Assembly: GCF_000003605.2 (NCBI RefSeq)
Contig: NW_003152755.1
Coordinates: 116,634 to 153,901, forward strand
DNA: 37,268 bases
Direction of reading: 5' to 3'
Origin: Saccoglossus kowalevskii
Lineage: Eukaryota > Hemichordata > Enteropneusta > Harrimaniidae
Part shown: piece by piece, positions 34,301 to 37,268 of the stretch
Position numbering within the stretch: the first letter of the stretch is position 1
Layout: each line of letters begins with the position of its first letter
The notes under the pieces: model-generated
The model's database searches: none
Told to the model about the DNA's origin: nothing
Seen by the model: the letters and a program-made list of their open reading frames with translations, nothing else
Position numbers and translations under genes: made by a program

Positions 34301-37268
34301 TCGGAATTTAGCAAGGTGAGCTGACGCTCTAATGCTGAAGAAACCCATTCTATAAAATTTATGGGTCTAAGTTCTGCCCGTAAAGCCCTATGCACTAGTA
34401 GGCTCTGGCGCCGGTCAAATGACCACGCAACGTGGCTTTCCTGATCTGTACTACCGCCTTAATAAAAGTATGGGTACCAGAATCAGGACGGGGAACCCGT
34501 GTGTCCTAGACACCTCACTGACCTACACTAAAATGTTGAGATTTATTAAACTTACACATCTTCATCATGGCTTTTGCCATCTTTAATAAATTCAGCCAGT
34601 AATTCAATCCCATGATGCCATGCGATATTCCATCCCATAGTTAACATATCTGCAGGGGGTCCAGTACGTAGTGGATCTGAGGATAATGGGGTGACAACTC
34701 TGTATGGACTAATGATATGATGACTGTGGGCCTTGAATGGAAGGCTGTACCTAGGAAGGGAAAAGTAATAAACATTACAGACTGAGAGATGGTTGTTAAT
34801 TCTACATATACTAGTTTAATCTAATAAATCATTAGTCATGGAAGATGAATAAAACTGATGAGAATAAATTGGACTCCTTTCAATACCAGTGTTTAAAGAA
34901 AGCAGTGCAAATATTCTGGCCAAACATCATCTCAGTAGATGAACTTCACAATCACACCAATACACCAAGGATAAGTCAAGAGGTCAGACAAAGAAGATGG
35001 AATTGGATAGGACATATTATGAGAAAGCCAAGTAATTACCATTGTATGATTGCTTTGACATATGGCATCCAGATTGAAAAAAGGAAGGTGGGCAGGCTTA
35101 AAACAACATGGAGGAGAACAAGTGGAAAAGGAGAGAAAGTTGGGTGGATGGAAAACTTGGAATGAGGTCAGTGGAAAAGGAGAGAAAGTTGGGTGGATGG
35201 AAAACTTTGAATGAGGTCAGGGGAAGTGCATAAGACAGACAGAACTGGAAGAGAAGCGTTATGGTCTTGTGTGCTTGGAGGCACGAAGAGGATAGATGAG
35301 ATGAGAGAATCTTACATTACATGCATAACTGAAGACTTGTGGCATGGTACAGCCAATATACAAATGATCAGCTTATGATAATATTAAATTTTCATTTTAC
35401 ATTACTGTTCAAATACTTTTTTTAAGCTGGAATTAATTTTCGCTGAAATGGGTTTTTGTGAAATTTATTTTCACTGAGTTTTTATACGCTGAATGTAAAA
35501 TATACAAAATATTGTATATTCGCTAGTTTTTTTTTTTTGTAAAAAATTTATTCCAATCAAAAATAAATTTAAAAGTATTTCACAATATCTCAAACATTCA
35601 ACCTAGATTACAAAAGTAACTATTGGAGAAGATTTTATTACTGTCAGTTAATGAGTTATTGAAAAACATTTCCAGAAAGAAAGTTATAAAATAAAAATAA
35701 ATATAGTTTTACGGTTAAAATGTCACAGATGATAACATTTCATTGTTTCACCCAAATAAGGATTGGTTGGAACAATGATGACTGGTCCTCTCACTTCACA
35801 CACTGACTACTATATTAATAAAATACCTGTCAACCACTGTTTTGGGTAAGCTGAATCCTGTCAAACTGATTTCAAATGCTGGGGATGAAGTTTTACTGTC
35901 AAGACTGGCAACCTCGTCAAACAACAGCAATGTTAATATGTGTGCTGACTCATAACGTACTCTGTCATCAGTTGAAAACAACAAGGAACCTGCCAGAAAC
36001 AAGTAAAAAACATGTCACAAAAAGTTCATGCTTTGGTCAGTCTTTGTTTTGCAGTTGTAAAAATTAAATACAAAATACAAAAATGAAAAGTATTACACAA
36101 ACAAATAGTAATGATATATAAAGATGTGGCAGATGTCATTTACAGGAAGATGATACCAGACTGCATCTGCCTAGTACTGTAAAATGCATTAATTATTCAC
36201 TGGGTTTTAATTTTGCTAAGTAAAATCTGCTAAATTAAATCTATATGAATATGTACATGTACACAGGAGACATTTTCGTAGGTATGAAATTTCACATTTT
36301 CACTGATTTATTAAAAATGTGTCTCATAAAATTAAAGCGATGTAAACATGGGACTGAAATTAAAGTGGTTTACAGTATATTAGAGAGGAACCATGTACAA
36401 TTAGGTATAGTACTTACATCTGATAAGTATAAAATATATAGTGATATCGTGAGCAAGTTGATGACGTAAACTATAATTCTGATGAATCAACCGACGTAAC
36501 ATAGATAAACAGGGCGGAATAAAAATAACCAATTCTTGCTGCAATGAGATAAAACACTCAATATTTAGTATCAACATTTCAGCACAGTGTTCTCAACTTT
36601 TTACGGGAATTTGATGAGTGCGACAACATACTTTTAAGATCGTAAAAAAAAAATGATTTAAAATATCTTACTTCCTTGGAGTCAGCAGGTTTAACAAGAG
36701 AACTTCTTAACAGCTGTATTATCATCTCTAATCCATCATGTTTGAGGAAACCTTGATGTAATGTCACATCTATAAAAGCAATAACAAAACACTTTATCAT
36801 AGTGGAATGTTGACAATCACACTGTACAATTGTTGTAAAGTAAACAACTGAAACCCAACCACAAATTGTTAATTGTTGTTCATACAGCTGTGTATGACCA
36901 CTGAATGTGAACTGTATATATTTTGTGTACTACAATTTTTACACAGCTTTCAATGATAGACTGAAAATAAGTAATCATAGAGAAAACATTGCATTTGGGA
37001 AAGATTGCAGTGCAAACAAACATATTATATTTACCGATAGAATATACAAGTTTATCACATTGATTGCACAAACCACAATTGACGTTAGGACTGGTATTTT
37101 ATTTTAGAACACTTTTAAATTTTCTACTGATTTTAGAACTTTCACTTGACATTTCTTGTTTATCAATTTTATACGGTTTTCCTCATCAACTATGAAGTGC
37201 TCCACAACTTTCTAAACAAGTGTATGCATGACCTTCACAGTGATCCATGAATTTCTGCCCAAGTATCA
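1157..37268 (-). CDS. RTTN: Rotatin gene (partial; 27 exons traced across the window)
   Basis: Rotatin is a large armadillo/HEAT-like helical-repeat protein of the centriole and ciliary base, needed for centriole elongation, ciliogenesis and left-right patterning in vertebrates. Twenty-seven exons on the minus strand join in phase to about 3,800 coding bases. Recognition rests on the C-terminal half as I remember the family: [14 protein letters not shown] followed by a conserved basic helix, then [12 protein letters not shown] and LCTYTAR, then [17 protein letters not shown]. The upstream [12 protein letters not shown] and [16 protein letters not shown] blocks fit as well. Both ends run out of the window: the N-terminal third lies beyond 37268 and the terminal 150-200 residues lie left of base 1. 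Introns range from about 70 bp to 9.4 kb and carry almost all the repeats here. The intron-exon model is mine; no transcript was available. A different arm-repeat paralogue is possible but unlikely. Confidence 0.87.
1467..1593 (-). CDS. RTTN: RTTN exon 26 of window
   Basis: The exon encodes [47 protein letters not shown] and LLC-x-YTA are strongly conserved rotatin motifs. The start at 1593 is chosen because CCACTAG gives phase 0; the ATG is internal, not an initiator. The donor is GTAAGT. Confidence 0.9.
1821..1898 (-). CDS. RTTN: RTTN exon 25 of window
   Basis: A 26-codon, phase-0 exon: [26 protein letters not shown]. It continues the basic KKK segment with a helix ending in [10 protein letters not shown]. 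The acceptor CTCAGCAG offers an alternative one codon earlier (NAGNAG type), which would add a Gln. The donor is GTGAGA. Confidence 0.88.
2136..2233 (-). CDS. RTTN: RTTN exon 24 of window
   Basis: The exon encodes [32 protein letters not shown]. The I-x-H-x-KLNMDSL-x-x-GK...KKK sequence is, from memory of the family, the best single signature of the rotatin C-terminal third. The acceptor is GTTCATAG and the donor GTGAGA. Confidence 0.92.
2450..2617 (-). CDS. RTTN: RTTN exon 23 of window
   Basis: The exon encodes [55 protein letters not shown]. The HTAKTFALE helix leads straight into the conserved GLVE segment of the next exon. The acceptor is CACTGTAG and the donor GTATGA. Confidence 0.88.
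2770..2934 (-). CDS. RTTN: RTTN exon 22 of window
   Basis: A 55-codon exon: [54 protein letters not shown]. The acceptor is TTTTCATAG and the donor GTAAGA. It starts by completing Asp from the exon more than 9 kb upstream, so phase is preserved across the big intron. Confidence 0.85.
2935..4459. other. Intron segment without recognisable content
   Basis: AT-rich. Short ORFs at 3681-4127 are open on both strands but have no family resemblance. Confidence 0.5.
4460..5240. repeat. Tandem repeat, about 150-bp unit, five copies
   Basis: The block AACAAGAAGTCGAAAATATC starts each unit. GTCGAAAA falls at 4611, 4759, 4916, 5058 and 5214, giving periods of 148, 157, 142 and 156 bp. Other shared words are ACCAAAAATATTCACCAAAA, TTAGAGAATTAAAGATATCA, AAATGAACAAATCTGAGAGA and GTCCACATGTAGTACCTATA. 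Period variation comes from small indels. Confidence 0.9.
5241..5440. repeat. Terminal segment of the same repeat family
   Basis: Directly after the array come GACGACAGACAATCACTCAT, ATGATAAGCCCCGCTCGACA and AAGTCAACAGCGGAGCTAAA, then GATTATCTTCAGAGTCATGA. These look like the end of a widespread invertebrate interspersed repeat. A 96-codon minus-strand frame across it ([20 protein letters not shown]) is a by-product of the repeat. Confidence 0.5.
5864..6982. mobile_element. Probable inverted-repeat DNA element (about 1.1 kb)
   Basis: The left end (5864-5895: AGTATACCGTACTTGCCTGA, then TCATAAGCC) is mirrored at 6956-6982 (GGCTTACGAACGGGGAAGTA, then CGGTACT). Just inside each end is a direct copy of GGGATGAGCTTATACTCGAG (5923) and GGGATGGGCTTCATACTCGG (6933). 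The mixture of inverted and direct end sequences suggests sub-terminal repeats of a DNA transposon. No transposase is seen. Confidence 0.45.
6983..8479. other. Intron segment, unclassified
   Basis: No gene, RNA or clear repeat apart from a GTTCGTTCGTTATTTATTTA low-complexity stretch near 7165 and the segment at 8000-8310 that resembles 10890-11010. Confidence 0.45.
8480..9270. repeat. Diverged copies of the hairpin repeat family
   Basis: Copies with ATGGCCGAGAGTCAGTCATT (8627), ATAGCCACCATTTGGCTA (8779), ACGGCCGTTATTCGGTCA (about 9072) and ATGGCTGTCAATCGGCCAT (about 9198). A (TA)n run lies at about 8517-8535. The first two are 152 bp apart, continuing the spacing seen further right. Confidence 0.7.
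9270..9660. repeat. 140-bp tandem sub-array of the hairpin family
   Basis: CAAGATG(G/C)CTGCCAGTC begins at 9341, 9481 and 9621, exactly 140 bp apart. The units share AAATAAATCGTCATGGACAT, GTATCCTAA and TTTGAATGAAAACTGACA. The unit is a variant of the neighbouring 151-bp hairpin repeat. It produces near-identical chance ORFs on the minus strand ([14 protein letters not shown]...). Confidence 0.85.
9911..10720. repeat. Hairpin repeat array with 151-bp spacing
   Basis: The hairpin AAAATGGCC-NCCANTC-GGCCAT(T/C)TTGAAT occurs with its ATGG at 9921, 10072, 10224, 10375, 10526 and 10677, giving spacings of 151, 152, 151, 151 and 151 bp. Two unit types alternate: one preceded by TTTTTAGCACAAAA and one by ATTNAAACAAAA, so the true period is about 302 bp. 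Between hairpins the same words recur (GATGTGCATCAAGGTCC, ACCAAGTTTGAACAAAATCC, ATCTGTAAACAGCC). Confidence 0.88.
10861..12325. other. Intron segment, unclassified
   Basis: No gene is visible. The words CAAACTGTCTGGAAATCACC (about 10895) and AAATTACCGATTTTTTT (about 10938) recur in related form near 8010 and 8245, so both flanks of the hairpin array may be copies of one sequence. A C10 run lies at 11739-11749. A CAGACAGACAGACATACATAC microsatellite lies near 12162-12185. Confidence 0.4.
12326..12463 (-). CDS. RTTN: RTTN exon 21 of window
   Basis: The exon encodes [45 protein letters not shown]. The acceptor is TACTTAG and the donor GTAAAT. It is followed by the largest intron of the window (about 9.4 kb). 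Confidence 0.87.
12464..12943. other. Intron without recognisable content
   Basis: AT-rich with a few CTTACTCACT-type short words near 12735-12760; nothing else seen. Confidence 0.6.
12944..13167 (-). CDS. RTTN: RTTN exon 20 of window
   Basis: A 75-codon exon: [74 protein letters not shown]. Typical solenoid helices. The acceptor is GATTCCAG and the donor GTATCA. It leaves one G, completed as Asp. Confidence 0.88.
13234..13929 (+). other. 231-codon ORF within the inverted-repeat element, unidentified
   Basis: Starting [20 protein letters not shown] and ending TTIDECLVR, this frame is long for AT-rich intronic DNA. Its composition (many C, S, F, I) is not clearly protein-like, no motif is recognisable, and the frame begins outside the left terminus of the element. 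The opposite strand is also open for 71 codons at 13531-13746. It may be a decayed element-encoded ORF read partly in the wrong frame, or chance. Confidence 0.2.
13264..14409. mobile_element. Inverted-repeat DNA element (about 1.15 kb)
   Basis: The left end TACTGTATTTATTCAGGTAA followed by GCGCCCAAGCCC is mirrored by GGGCCCTGGGCGCGTACACA followed by GATAAATACGGTA at the right end. The terminal TACYGTATTTAT and the GCGCCC block match exactly apart from one base and a few intervening changes. Terminal arms are about 35 bp. The interior is less AT-rich and carries the window's longest plus-strand chance-like ORF (13234-13929). It lies in the intron between exons at 14622 and 13167. Family not assigned. 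Confidence 0.55.
14622..14853 (-). CDS. RTTN: RTTN exon 19 of window
   Basis: The linker ends ([33 protein letters not shown]) and the helical-repeat fold resumes with [40 protein letters not shown]. The acceptor is CTGTCTAG and the donor GTATGT. It leaves AG for a split Arg codon. Confidence 0.84.
14854..15230. other. Intron without recognisable content
   Basis: AT-rich; no feature seen. Confidence 0.6.
15231..15333 (-). CDS. RTTN: RTTN exon 18 of window (Ser/Thr-rich linker)
   Basis: The exon encodes [34 protein letters not shown], a low-complexity segment likely to be disordered and phosphorylatable. The acceptor is ATTTTAG and the donor GTAAGA. It joins in phase on both sides. Confidence 0.75.
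15334..15802. repeat. Intron with a distant copy of the 4.4-5.2 kb tandem repeat
   Basis: Around 15540-15675 the words ATCAAAGCATTTGGA, AATCTGACAGAGGTCCACTC and AAGGTACCTACATAT follow the same order as the tandem units at 4.5-5.2 kb. This shows the unit is also dispersed as single diverged copies. The remainder is featureless. Confidence 0.55.
15803..15864 (-). CDS. RTTN: RTTN exon 17 of window (linker)
   Basis: A 62-bp exon encoding [20 protein letters not shown], a disordered Asn/Ser-rich linker. The acceptor is TTTTACAG and the donor GTAAGT. It is supported by phase and strong splice signals rather than by conservation. Confidence 0.72.
15865..16250. other. Intron without recognisable content
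   Basis: AT-rich; no feature seen. Confidence 0.6.
16251..16446 (-). CDS. RTTN: RTTN exon 16 of window
   Basis: The exon encodes [40 protein letters not shown], then a Thr/Ser-rich end [19 protein letters not shown]. The first part is an arm-type helix; the second begins a low-complexity linker. Of the possible AG acceptors, TAACTAG at 16447-16453 is the one that keeps phase 0. The donor is GTGAGT. Confidence 0.83.
16690..17460. repeat. Diverged copies of the hairpin-bearing interspersed repeat
   Basis: The segment repeats the same word order as the 8.5-10.8 kb array: AAATTGGCC-GTCATTC-AGCCATTTTGAAT near 17053, ACAAAATGACATGCATCA near 16925, and GTACCAAGTTT with TCCATTAATATGTAACCAAGAT near 17240. 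It is older and more diverged than the copies near base 1. Confidence 0.6.
17861..19815. mobile_element. Inner inverted-repeat element nested in the larger one (about 1.95 kb)
   Basis: About 105 bp at 17861-17970 pairs in inverse orientation with 19710-19815 at roughly 75-80% identity, including a perfect 23-bp block (17906-17928 against 19751-19773). The block contains its own palindrome, TATGCT-CATT-AGCATA. Between the arms are short frames at 18619-18831 ([20 protein letters not shown]...) and, in another frame, [20 protein letters not shown] near 18830-18900. These could be remnants of a transposase or accessory ORF. Unidentified family. Confidence 0.6.
18619..18831 (+). pseudogene. Short basic ORF inside the nested inverted-repeat element
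   Basis: Seventy codons beginning [20 protein letters not shown]. The lysine-rich start is followed by an FxIIFQGFF stretch. Directly downstream another frame reads [20 protein letters not shown] and an acidic DDDTDT end. The two together look like a frameshifted N-terminal domain of an element-encoded protein. I do not recognise it, and it may not be expressed. Confidence 0.25.
20460..20567 (-). CDS. RTTN: RTTN exon 15 of window
   Basis: A 36-codon exon, phase 0: [36 protein letters not shown]. It continues the [12 protein letters not shown] helix across the splice. The acceptor is TTGTTGCAG and the donor GTAAGT. Confidence 0.88.
20735..21214. mobile_element. Short inverted-repeat element (MITE-like, about 480 bp)
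   Basis: The left end TTGCGTTCACGCACAG is mirrored at the right end as the complement of CTGTACGTGGACGCAA (two mismatches). Further in, CTAACGATGTGGCGACCTTTGG near 20770 pairs with CCAAAGGTCACCGACTAATGGCG near 21152. No transposase frame is present; internal frames are chance ORFs. It sits in the intron between exons at 21516 and 20567. Target duplication not resolved. Confidence 0.6.
21516..21674 (-). CDS. RTTN: RTTN exon 14 of window
   Basis: A 53-codon exon, phase 0: [53 protein letters not shown]. The C-QQIPGG-x-WG block followed by ECS-V is a strong rotatin signature. The acceptor is ATTCAAG and the donor GTATTA. Confidence 0.9.
21830..21934 (-). CDS. RTTN: RTTN exon 13 of window
   Basis: A 35-codon exon, phase 0: [35 protein letters not shown]. 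The tryptophan-rich helix is unusual and should be a good marker for homologue searches. The acceptor is AATTTCAG and the donor GTATTT. Confidence 0.88.
21935..22417. other. Intron without recognisable content
   Basis: AT-rich; nothing seen beyond short chance ORFs. Confidence 0.6.
22418..22546 (-). CDS. RTTN: RTTN exon 12 of window
   Basis: A 43-codon exon, phase 0 at both ends: [43 protein letters not shown]. The acceptor is GATTTAG and the donor GTACAG. Confidence 0.88.
22547..23022. other. Intron without recognisable content
   Basis: AT-rich sequence with no repeat or coding segment I can support. Confidence 0.6.
23023..23148 (-). CDS. RTTN: RTTN exon 11 of window (5' boundary unresolved)
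   Basis: The exon encodes [40 protein letters not shown] and SL, ending at a GTGTGT donor in phase 0. Coding content is convincing. However, no AG acceptor gives the required phase: both nearby AGs (AAACAG, ATATAG) would introduce stops. The phase-0 start at 23148 would require a GT-TG intron of 70 bp. An indel in the sequence is the alternative. Confidence 0.7.
23219..23294 (-). CDS. RTTN: RTTN exon 10 of window
   Basis: The exon encodes [25 protein letters not shown]. It continues directly from the previous exon (HVTA-R-SGWS) and ends on a codon boundary before a GTAACT donor. The acceptor is TAATGTAG. Confidence 0.85.
23656..23976 (-). CDS. Candidate small secreted or membrane protein ORF (unidentified)
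   Basis: 106 codons starting [30 protein letters not shown]. There is a basic n-region, a hydrophobic core of about 14 residues and an Ala/Gly-rich cleavage-like region, so a signal peptide is plausible. The remainder ([20 protein letters not shown]...) has no recognisable domain. It starts about 20 bp from the GC box/CRE-like pair and is on the same strand as RTTN, within its intron. It could be a first exon whose real 3' boundary I cannot place, or chance. Confidence 0.22.
   Translation of the reverse strand: MLLRRAPLYHVFLWALCALLWNAGGAGENLRKQHKLNFEVILNNQIHICYTRRANLVTLFRGLSTTIAKYRFLRIFGLCFHRERCQAVENARMSAPENMQIRNMPP
24152..24268. repeat. 39-bp minisatellite, three units
   Basis: TTCTCCGAT begins units at 24152, 24191 and 24230. 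Each unit is 39 bp, and the three are about 80-90% alike. On the minus strand they encode a 13-residue repeat ([13 protein letters not shown]-like) within a 74-codon open frame, because 39 is a multiple of three. Confidence 0.88.
24730..24880. repeat. Short irregular repeat, three units
   Basis: GGTTAATAAGGTTAATGCAT followed by TAATATTTCTGAA occurs at 24736, 24782 and 24845 with decreasing similarity; spacing is 46 and 63 bp. Confidence 0.75.
24881..25441. other. Intron without recognisable content
   Basis: AT-rich with no identified feature. The open frames here are chance. Confidence 0.5.
25442..25585 (-). CDS. RTTN: RTTN exon 9 of window
   Basis: The exon encodes [40 protein letters not shown] and CLLHVTA. 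The PSLE[11 protein letters not shown] helix is characteristic of the mid-region. The acceptor is TTTCCAG and the donor GTAGGA. Confidence 0.87.
25586..25965. other. Intron without recognisable content
   Basis: AT-rich; I see no repeat or coding feature. Confidence 0.6.
25966..26037 (-). CDS. RTTN: RTTN exon 8 of window
   Basis: A 72-bp exon encoding [23 protein letters not shown] in a single amphipathic helix. The acceptor is a poly-T tract plus TAG; the donor is GTAAGT. It leaves TG, completed as Trp by the next exon. Confidence 0.85.
26172..26393 (-). CDS. RTTN: RTTN exon 7 of window, with GC donor
   Basis: A 74-codon exon encoding [40 protein letters not shown] and [16 protein letters not shown], then an acidic/polar tail [14 protein letters not shown]. 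The acceptor is TTTCACAG. The 3' boundary AAGAG/GCAAGT is a non-canonical but well-known GC-AG donor. Splicing there, through a split Arg codon, is the only solution I found that keeps the frame into the exon starting at 26037. Confidence 0.86.
26394..28025. other. Intron, mostly featureless; possible outer part of the transposase element
   Basis: Around 26990-27050 the sequence repeats short ATTCCCTGAT-type words, and the same words recur at 29710-29805. The two blocks may be sub-terminal regions of the hAT-like element, but I could not find clean terminal inverted repeats. A (TTTG)n stretch lies near 27944-27970. The short open frames here have no recognisable content. Confidence 0.35.
28026..29080 (-). 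pseudogene. hAT-like transposase relic
   Basis: The minus strand encodes [40 protein letters not shown] and [13 protein letters not shown] (about 28830-29020). Then come SLDVPRQ and a [20 protein letters not shown]...[16 protein letters not shown] block (28510-28779), and finally [19 protein letters not shown] near the C terminus (28230-28295). The last motif corresponds to the HGQAxVERGFSVN block of a transposase-like family common in invertebrate genomes. I liken it to the S-x-x-ER-x-FS dimerisation region of hAT transposases. Frames change several times, and a 23-bp tandem duplication at 28497-28542 shifts the frame. It is a dead copy in an RTTN intron. Confidence 0.6.
28497..28542. repeat. 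23-bp tandem duplication
   Basis: Two copies of TTCAGCACAGTTTTCATCTT plus three bases, at 28497 and 28520, differing only at the last base. The 23-bp period breaks the reading frame of the transposase relic. Confidence 0.9.
29081..29989. other. Intron with CCCTGAT-rich repeat words
   Basis: AT-rich sequence. At 29710-29820 short TCCCTGATTT-type words recur several times, ending in GGGCTTGGAACCCTG. This may be one end of the neighbouring transposon. Otherwise I see no feature. Confidence 0.35.
29990..30238 (-). CDS. RTTN: RTTN exon 6 of window
   Basis: An 83-codon exon encoding [40 protein letters not shown] and [19 protein letters not shown]. Helices separated by polar turns fit the arm-repeat solenoid. 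The acceptor is ATTCGCAG and the donor GTAAAA (weaker at +5/+6). It joins in phase to the next exon through a split Arg codon. Confidence 0.87.
30239..30312. other. Intron between exon acceptor and foldback unit
   Basis: Ordinary acceptor-side intron sequence ending ATTCGCAG before the exon starting at 30238. Confidence 0.5.
30313..30701. repeat. Foldback unit with inverted ends and a 28-bp perfect hairpin
   Basis: The left end, TTAGGGTTGTACA (30313-30325), is inverted exactly as TGTACAACCCTAA near 30632-30644. Just inside, the CCAGAAAGTCCGTGGAAAT region pairs with its near-complement at about 30608-30630. A bare TA flanks both ends, compatible with a TA target duplication. Overlapping the right side, the arms 30586-30613 and 30674-30701 form a perfect 28-bp inverted repeat around a 60-base loop. 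This is either a small MITE-like unit or the terminal structure of the adjacent DIRS-like element. Confidence 0.6.
30400..30497 (+). repeat. SINE-like segment: RNA polymerase III box A, cloverleaf fold and T6 tract
   Basis: TGGTGCAGCGG at 30408-30418 matches the pol III box A consensus exactly. A weak box B-like stretch (GAACGGATCT) follows at the right distance, but with four mismatches. Bases 30445-30491 can fold as a three-way junction: an 8-bp outer stem GGCCTCTT/AAGAGGCC enclosing two hairpins, GGCG-x-CGCC and CTGAGGG-x-CCCCTCAG. TTTTTT follows at 30492-30497, a pol III terminator. I read it as a tRNA-derived SINE head; it is not a recognisable tRNA gene. Confidence 0.45.
30983..31560 (-). 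pseudogene. DIRS-like retrotransposon: tyrosine recombinase remnant
   Basis: An upstream frame carries [20 protein letters not shown], the conserved CPVRAL-x-x-Y-x-x-RT block of DIRS recombinases. After a frame change it continues with [38 protein letters not shown] and the nucleophile context INYYLRDL. The H-x-x-R box reads HEVH, so the active-site arginine is apparently replaced by histidine. The protein ends VFVDPARTT at a stop near 30983-30985. The arrangement RT, RNase H, recombinase, all minus strand, fits DIRS rather than Ngaro or VIPER with confidence only at class level. Confidence 0.82.
31876..32163 (-). pseudogene. DIRS-like retrotransposon: linker between RNase H and recombinase
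   Basis: The frame holds a degenerate DIRS segment ending [16 protein letters not shown], which resembles the stretch between RNase H and tyrosine recombinase in these elements. No catalytic residue is assigned. It is placed mainly by position and order. Confidence 0.5.
32181..32657 (-). pseudogene. DIRS-like retrotransposon: RNase H domain remnant
   Basis: Three reading frames together carry an RNase H of the DIRS type. [16 protein letters not shown] holds the first catalytic Asp context. Next comes a [14 protein letters not shown] helix equivalent to the usual HINVLELxAV. The distinctive [20 protein letters not shown] and RRDAYAF blocks follow (family form: P-x-DLFAT-x-x-N-x-KLP-x-YVSP and DAYAF). 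The frame must be changed at least twice, so it is dead. It follows the RT directly in the expected order. Confidence 0.8.
32687..34348 (-). pseudogene. DIRS-like retrotransposon: gag-like region and reverse transcriptase (defective)
   Basis: A 553-codon open frame. The RT core is clear: [20 protein letters not shown] with the motif A aspartates, [20 protein letters not shown], then the catalytic box (Y-L-D-N at 32987-32998) and [14 protein letters not shown]. This spelling of motifs is that of the DIRS/tyrosine-recombinase retroelement class. Three defects are visible. A 198-bp in-frame tandem duplication repeats 66 residues just before the RT. Immediately after it, near 33205-33220, the frame jumps from EKRAIR to [11 protein letters not shown], dropping the early fingers/palm motifs (the KDG...RPV...LN region). 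The second catalytic Asp is Asn. N-terminal of the RT, a gag-like basic tract is better read in another frame (33777-34058), so the start is also frameshifted. Confidence 0.85.
33218..33615 (-). repeat. 198-bp tandem duplication within the DIRS-like RT frame
   Basis: Copy one starts at 33218 and copy two at 33416, with no visible difference between the copies in the overlap I compared. The period of 198 bp equals 66 codons, so the frame is kept and the protein repeats the [20 protein letters not shown] region. Confidence 0.92.
34349..34555. other. Probable 5' non-coding end of the DIRS-like element
   Basis: This GC-richer stretch lies between the first ATG of the element frame and the RTTN exon donor. 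I could not pair it with an inverted or split repeat at the other end, so the element boundary is not defined. Confidence 0.3.
34556..34750 (-). CDS. RTTN: RTTN exon 5 of window
   Basis: The exon encodes [40 protein letters not shown] and [18 protein letters not shown]. The acceptor is CTTCCTAG and the donor GTAAGT. The tryptophan- and histidine-containing W-x-IAWHHG helix is a good rotatin landmark. Its downstream intron is the one invaded by the DIRS-like element. Confidence 0.87.
34846..35299 (+). pseudogene. Non-LTR retrotransposon ORF2 C-terminal relic
   Basis: The plus strand encodes [34 protein letters not shown] and [20 protein letters not shown]. This is the characteristic tail of reverse-transcriptase ORFs from RTE/Jockey/CR1-type non-LTR elements in many invertebrates: an (R/K)RRWxWIGHxxR motif followed by a GRPKTTWRRT-like motif. 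After a 49-bp tandem duplication the tail resumes in another frame with WNEVRGSA, a stop, then [18 protein letters not shown] and a final stop at 35297-35299. No RT or endonuclease domain is present upstream, so this is a 5'-truncated dead copy. It lies antisense to RTTN in the intron between exons at 35827 and 34750. Confidence 0.8.
35121..35218 (+). repeat. 49-bp tandem duplication inside the retroelement relic
   Basis: Two adjacent, nearly identical 49-bp units start at 35121 and 35170 (AGTGGAAAAGGAGAGAAAGT in both). Because 49 is not divisible by three, the duplication shifts the reading frame. Confidence 0.85.
35827..35989 (-). CDS. RTTN: RTTN exon 4 of window
   Basis: The exon encodes [20 protein letters not shown] and [20 protein letters not shown], continuing to KTVVD. 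The [11 protein letters not shown] block is one of the most recognisable pieces of the protein. The acceptor is CTGGCAG and the donor GTATTT. It leaves two bases (AG), completed as Arg by the next exon. Confidence 0.88.
35990..36417. other. Intron without recognisable content
   Basis: An AT-rich intron. I see short runs of A/T and no repeat unit, coding segment or RNA gene. Confidence 0.6.
36418..36538 (-). CDS. RTTN: RTTN exon 3 of window
   Basis: The exon lies between a CATTGCAG acceptor and a GTAAGTA donor. It encodes [20 protein letters not shown] and then [20 protein letters not shown]. It starts in phase 0 and leaves one base, completed as Cys by the next exon. The Ser-Leu-Arg-His/Gln-Gln-Leu segment is what I would expect in the central helical repeats of rotatin. 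Confidence 0.85.
36672..36769 (-). CDS. RTTN: RTTN exon 2 of window
   Basis: The exon runs from a TTTATAG acceptor to a GTAAGA donor and encodes [20 protein letters not shown] followed by [12 protein letters not shown]. This is an amphipathic helix pair typical of armadillo-like proteins. It ends on a codon boundary. Confidence 0.85.
36770..37232. other. Intron without recognisable content
   Basis: AT-rich intronic sequence. Short open frames exist on both strands, but none has protein-like composition. Confidence 0.6.
37233..37268 (-). CDS. RTTN: RTTN exon 1 of window (5' truncated)
   Basis: Only the 3' end of this exon is inside the window. It reads [11 protein letters not shown] and ends with one base of a split codon before a GTCATG donor. 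That base joins in phase with the AT starting the next exon, giving Asp. The open frame runs further, but the next donor options are weaker. Phase agreement is the main support. Confidence 0.55.

Noticed and set aside
32687-34348. Host gene call for the longest ORF
   Set aside because: RT motifs, a duplication, a deletion and neighbouring RNase H and recombinase remnants show it is a defective retroelement.
37086-37232. Extending the first exon past 37233 to the in-frame stop ([15 protein letters not shown])
   Set aside because: The GTCATG donor at 37232 gives the correct phase into the next conserved exon, whereas the later donor candidates are weak.
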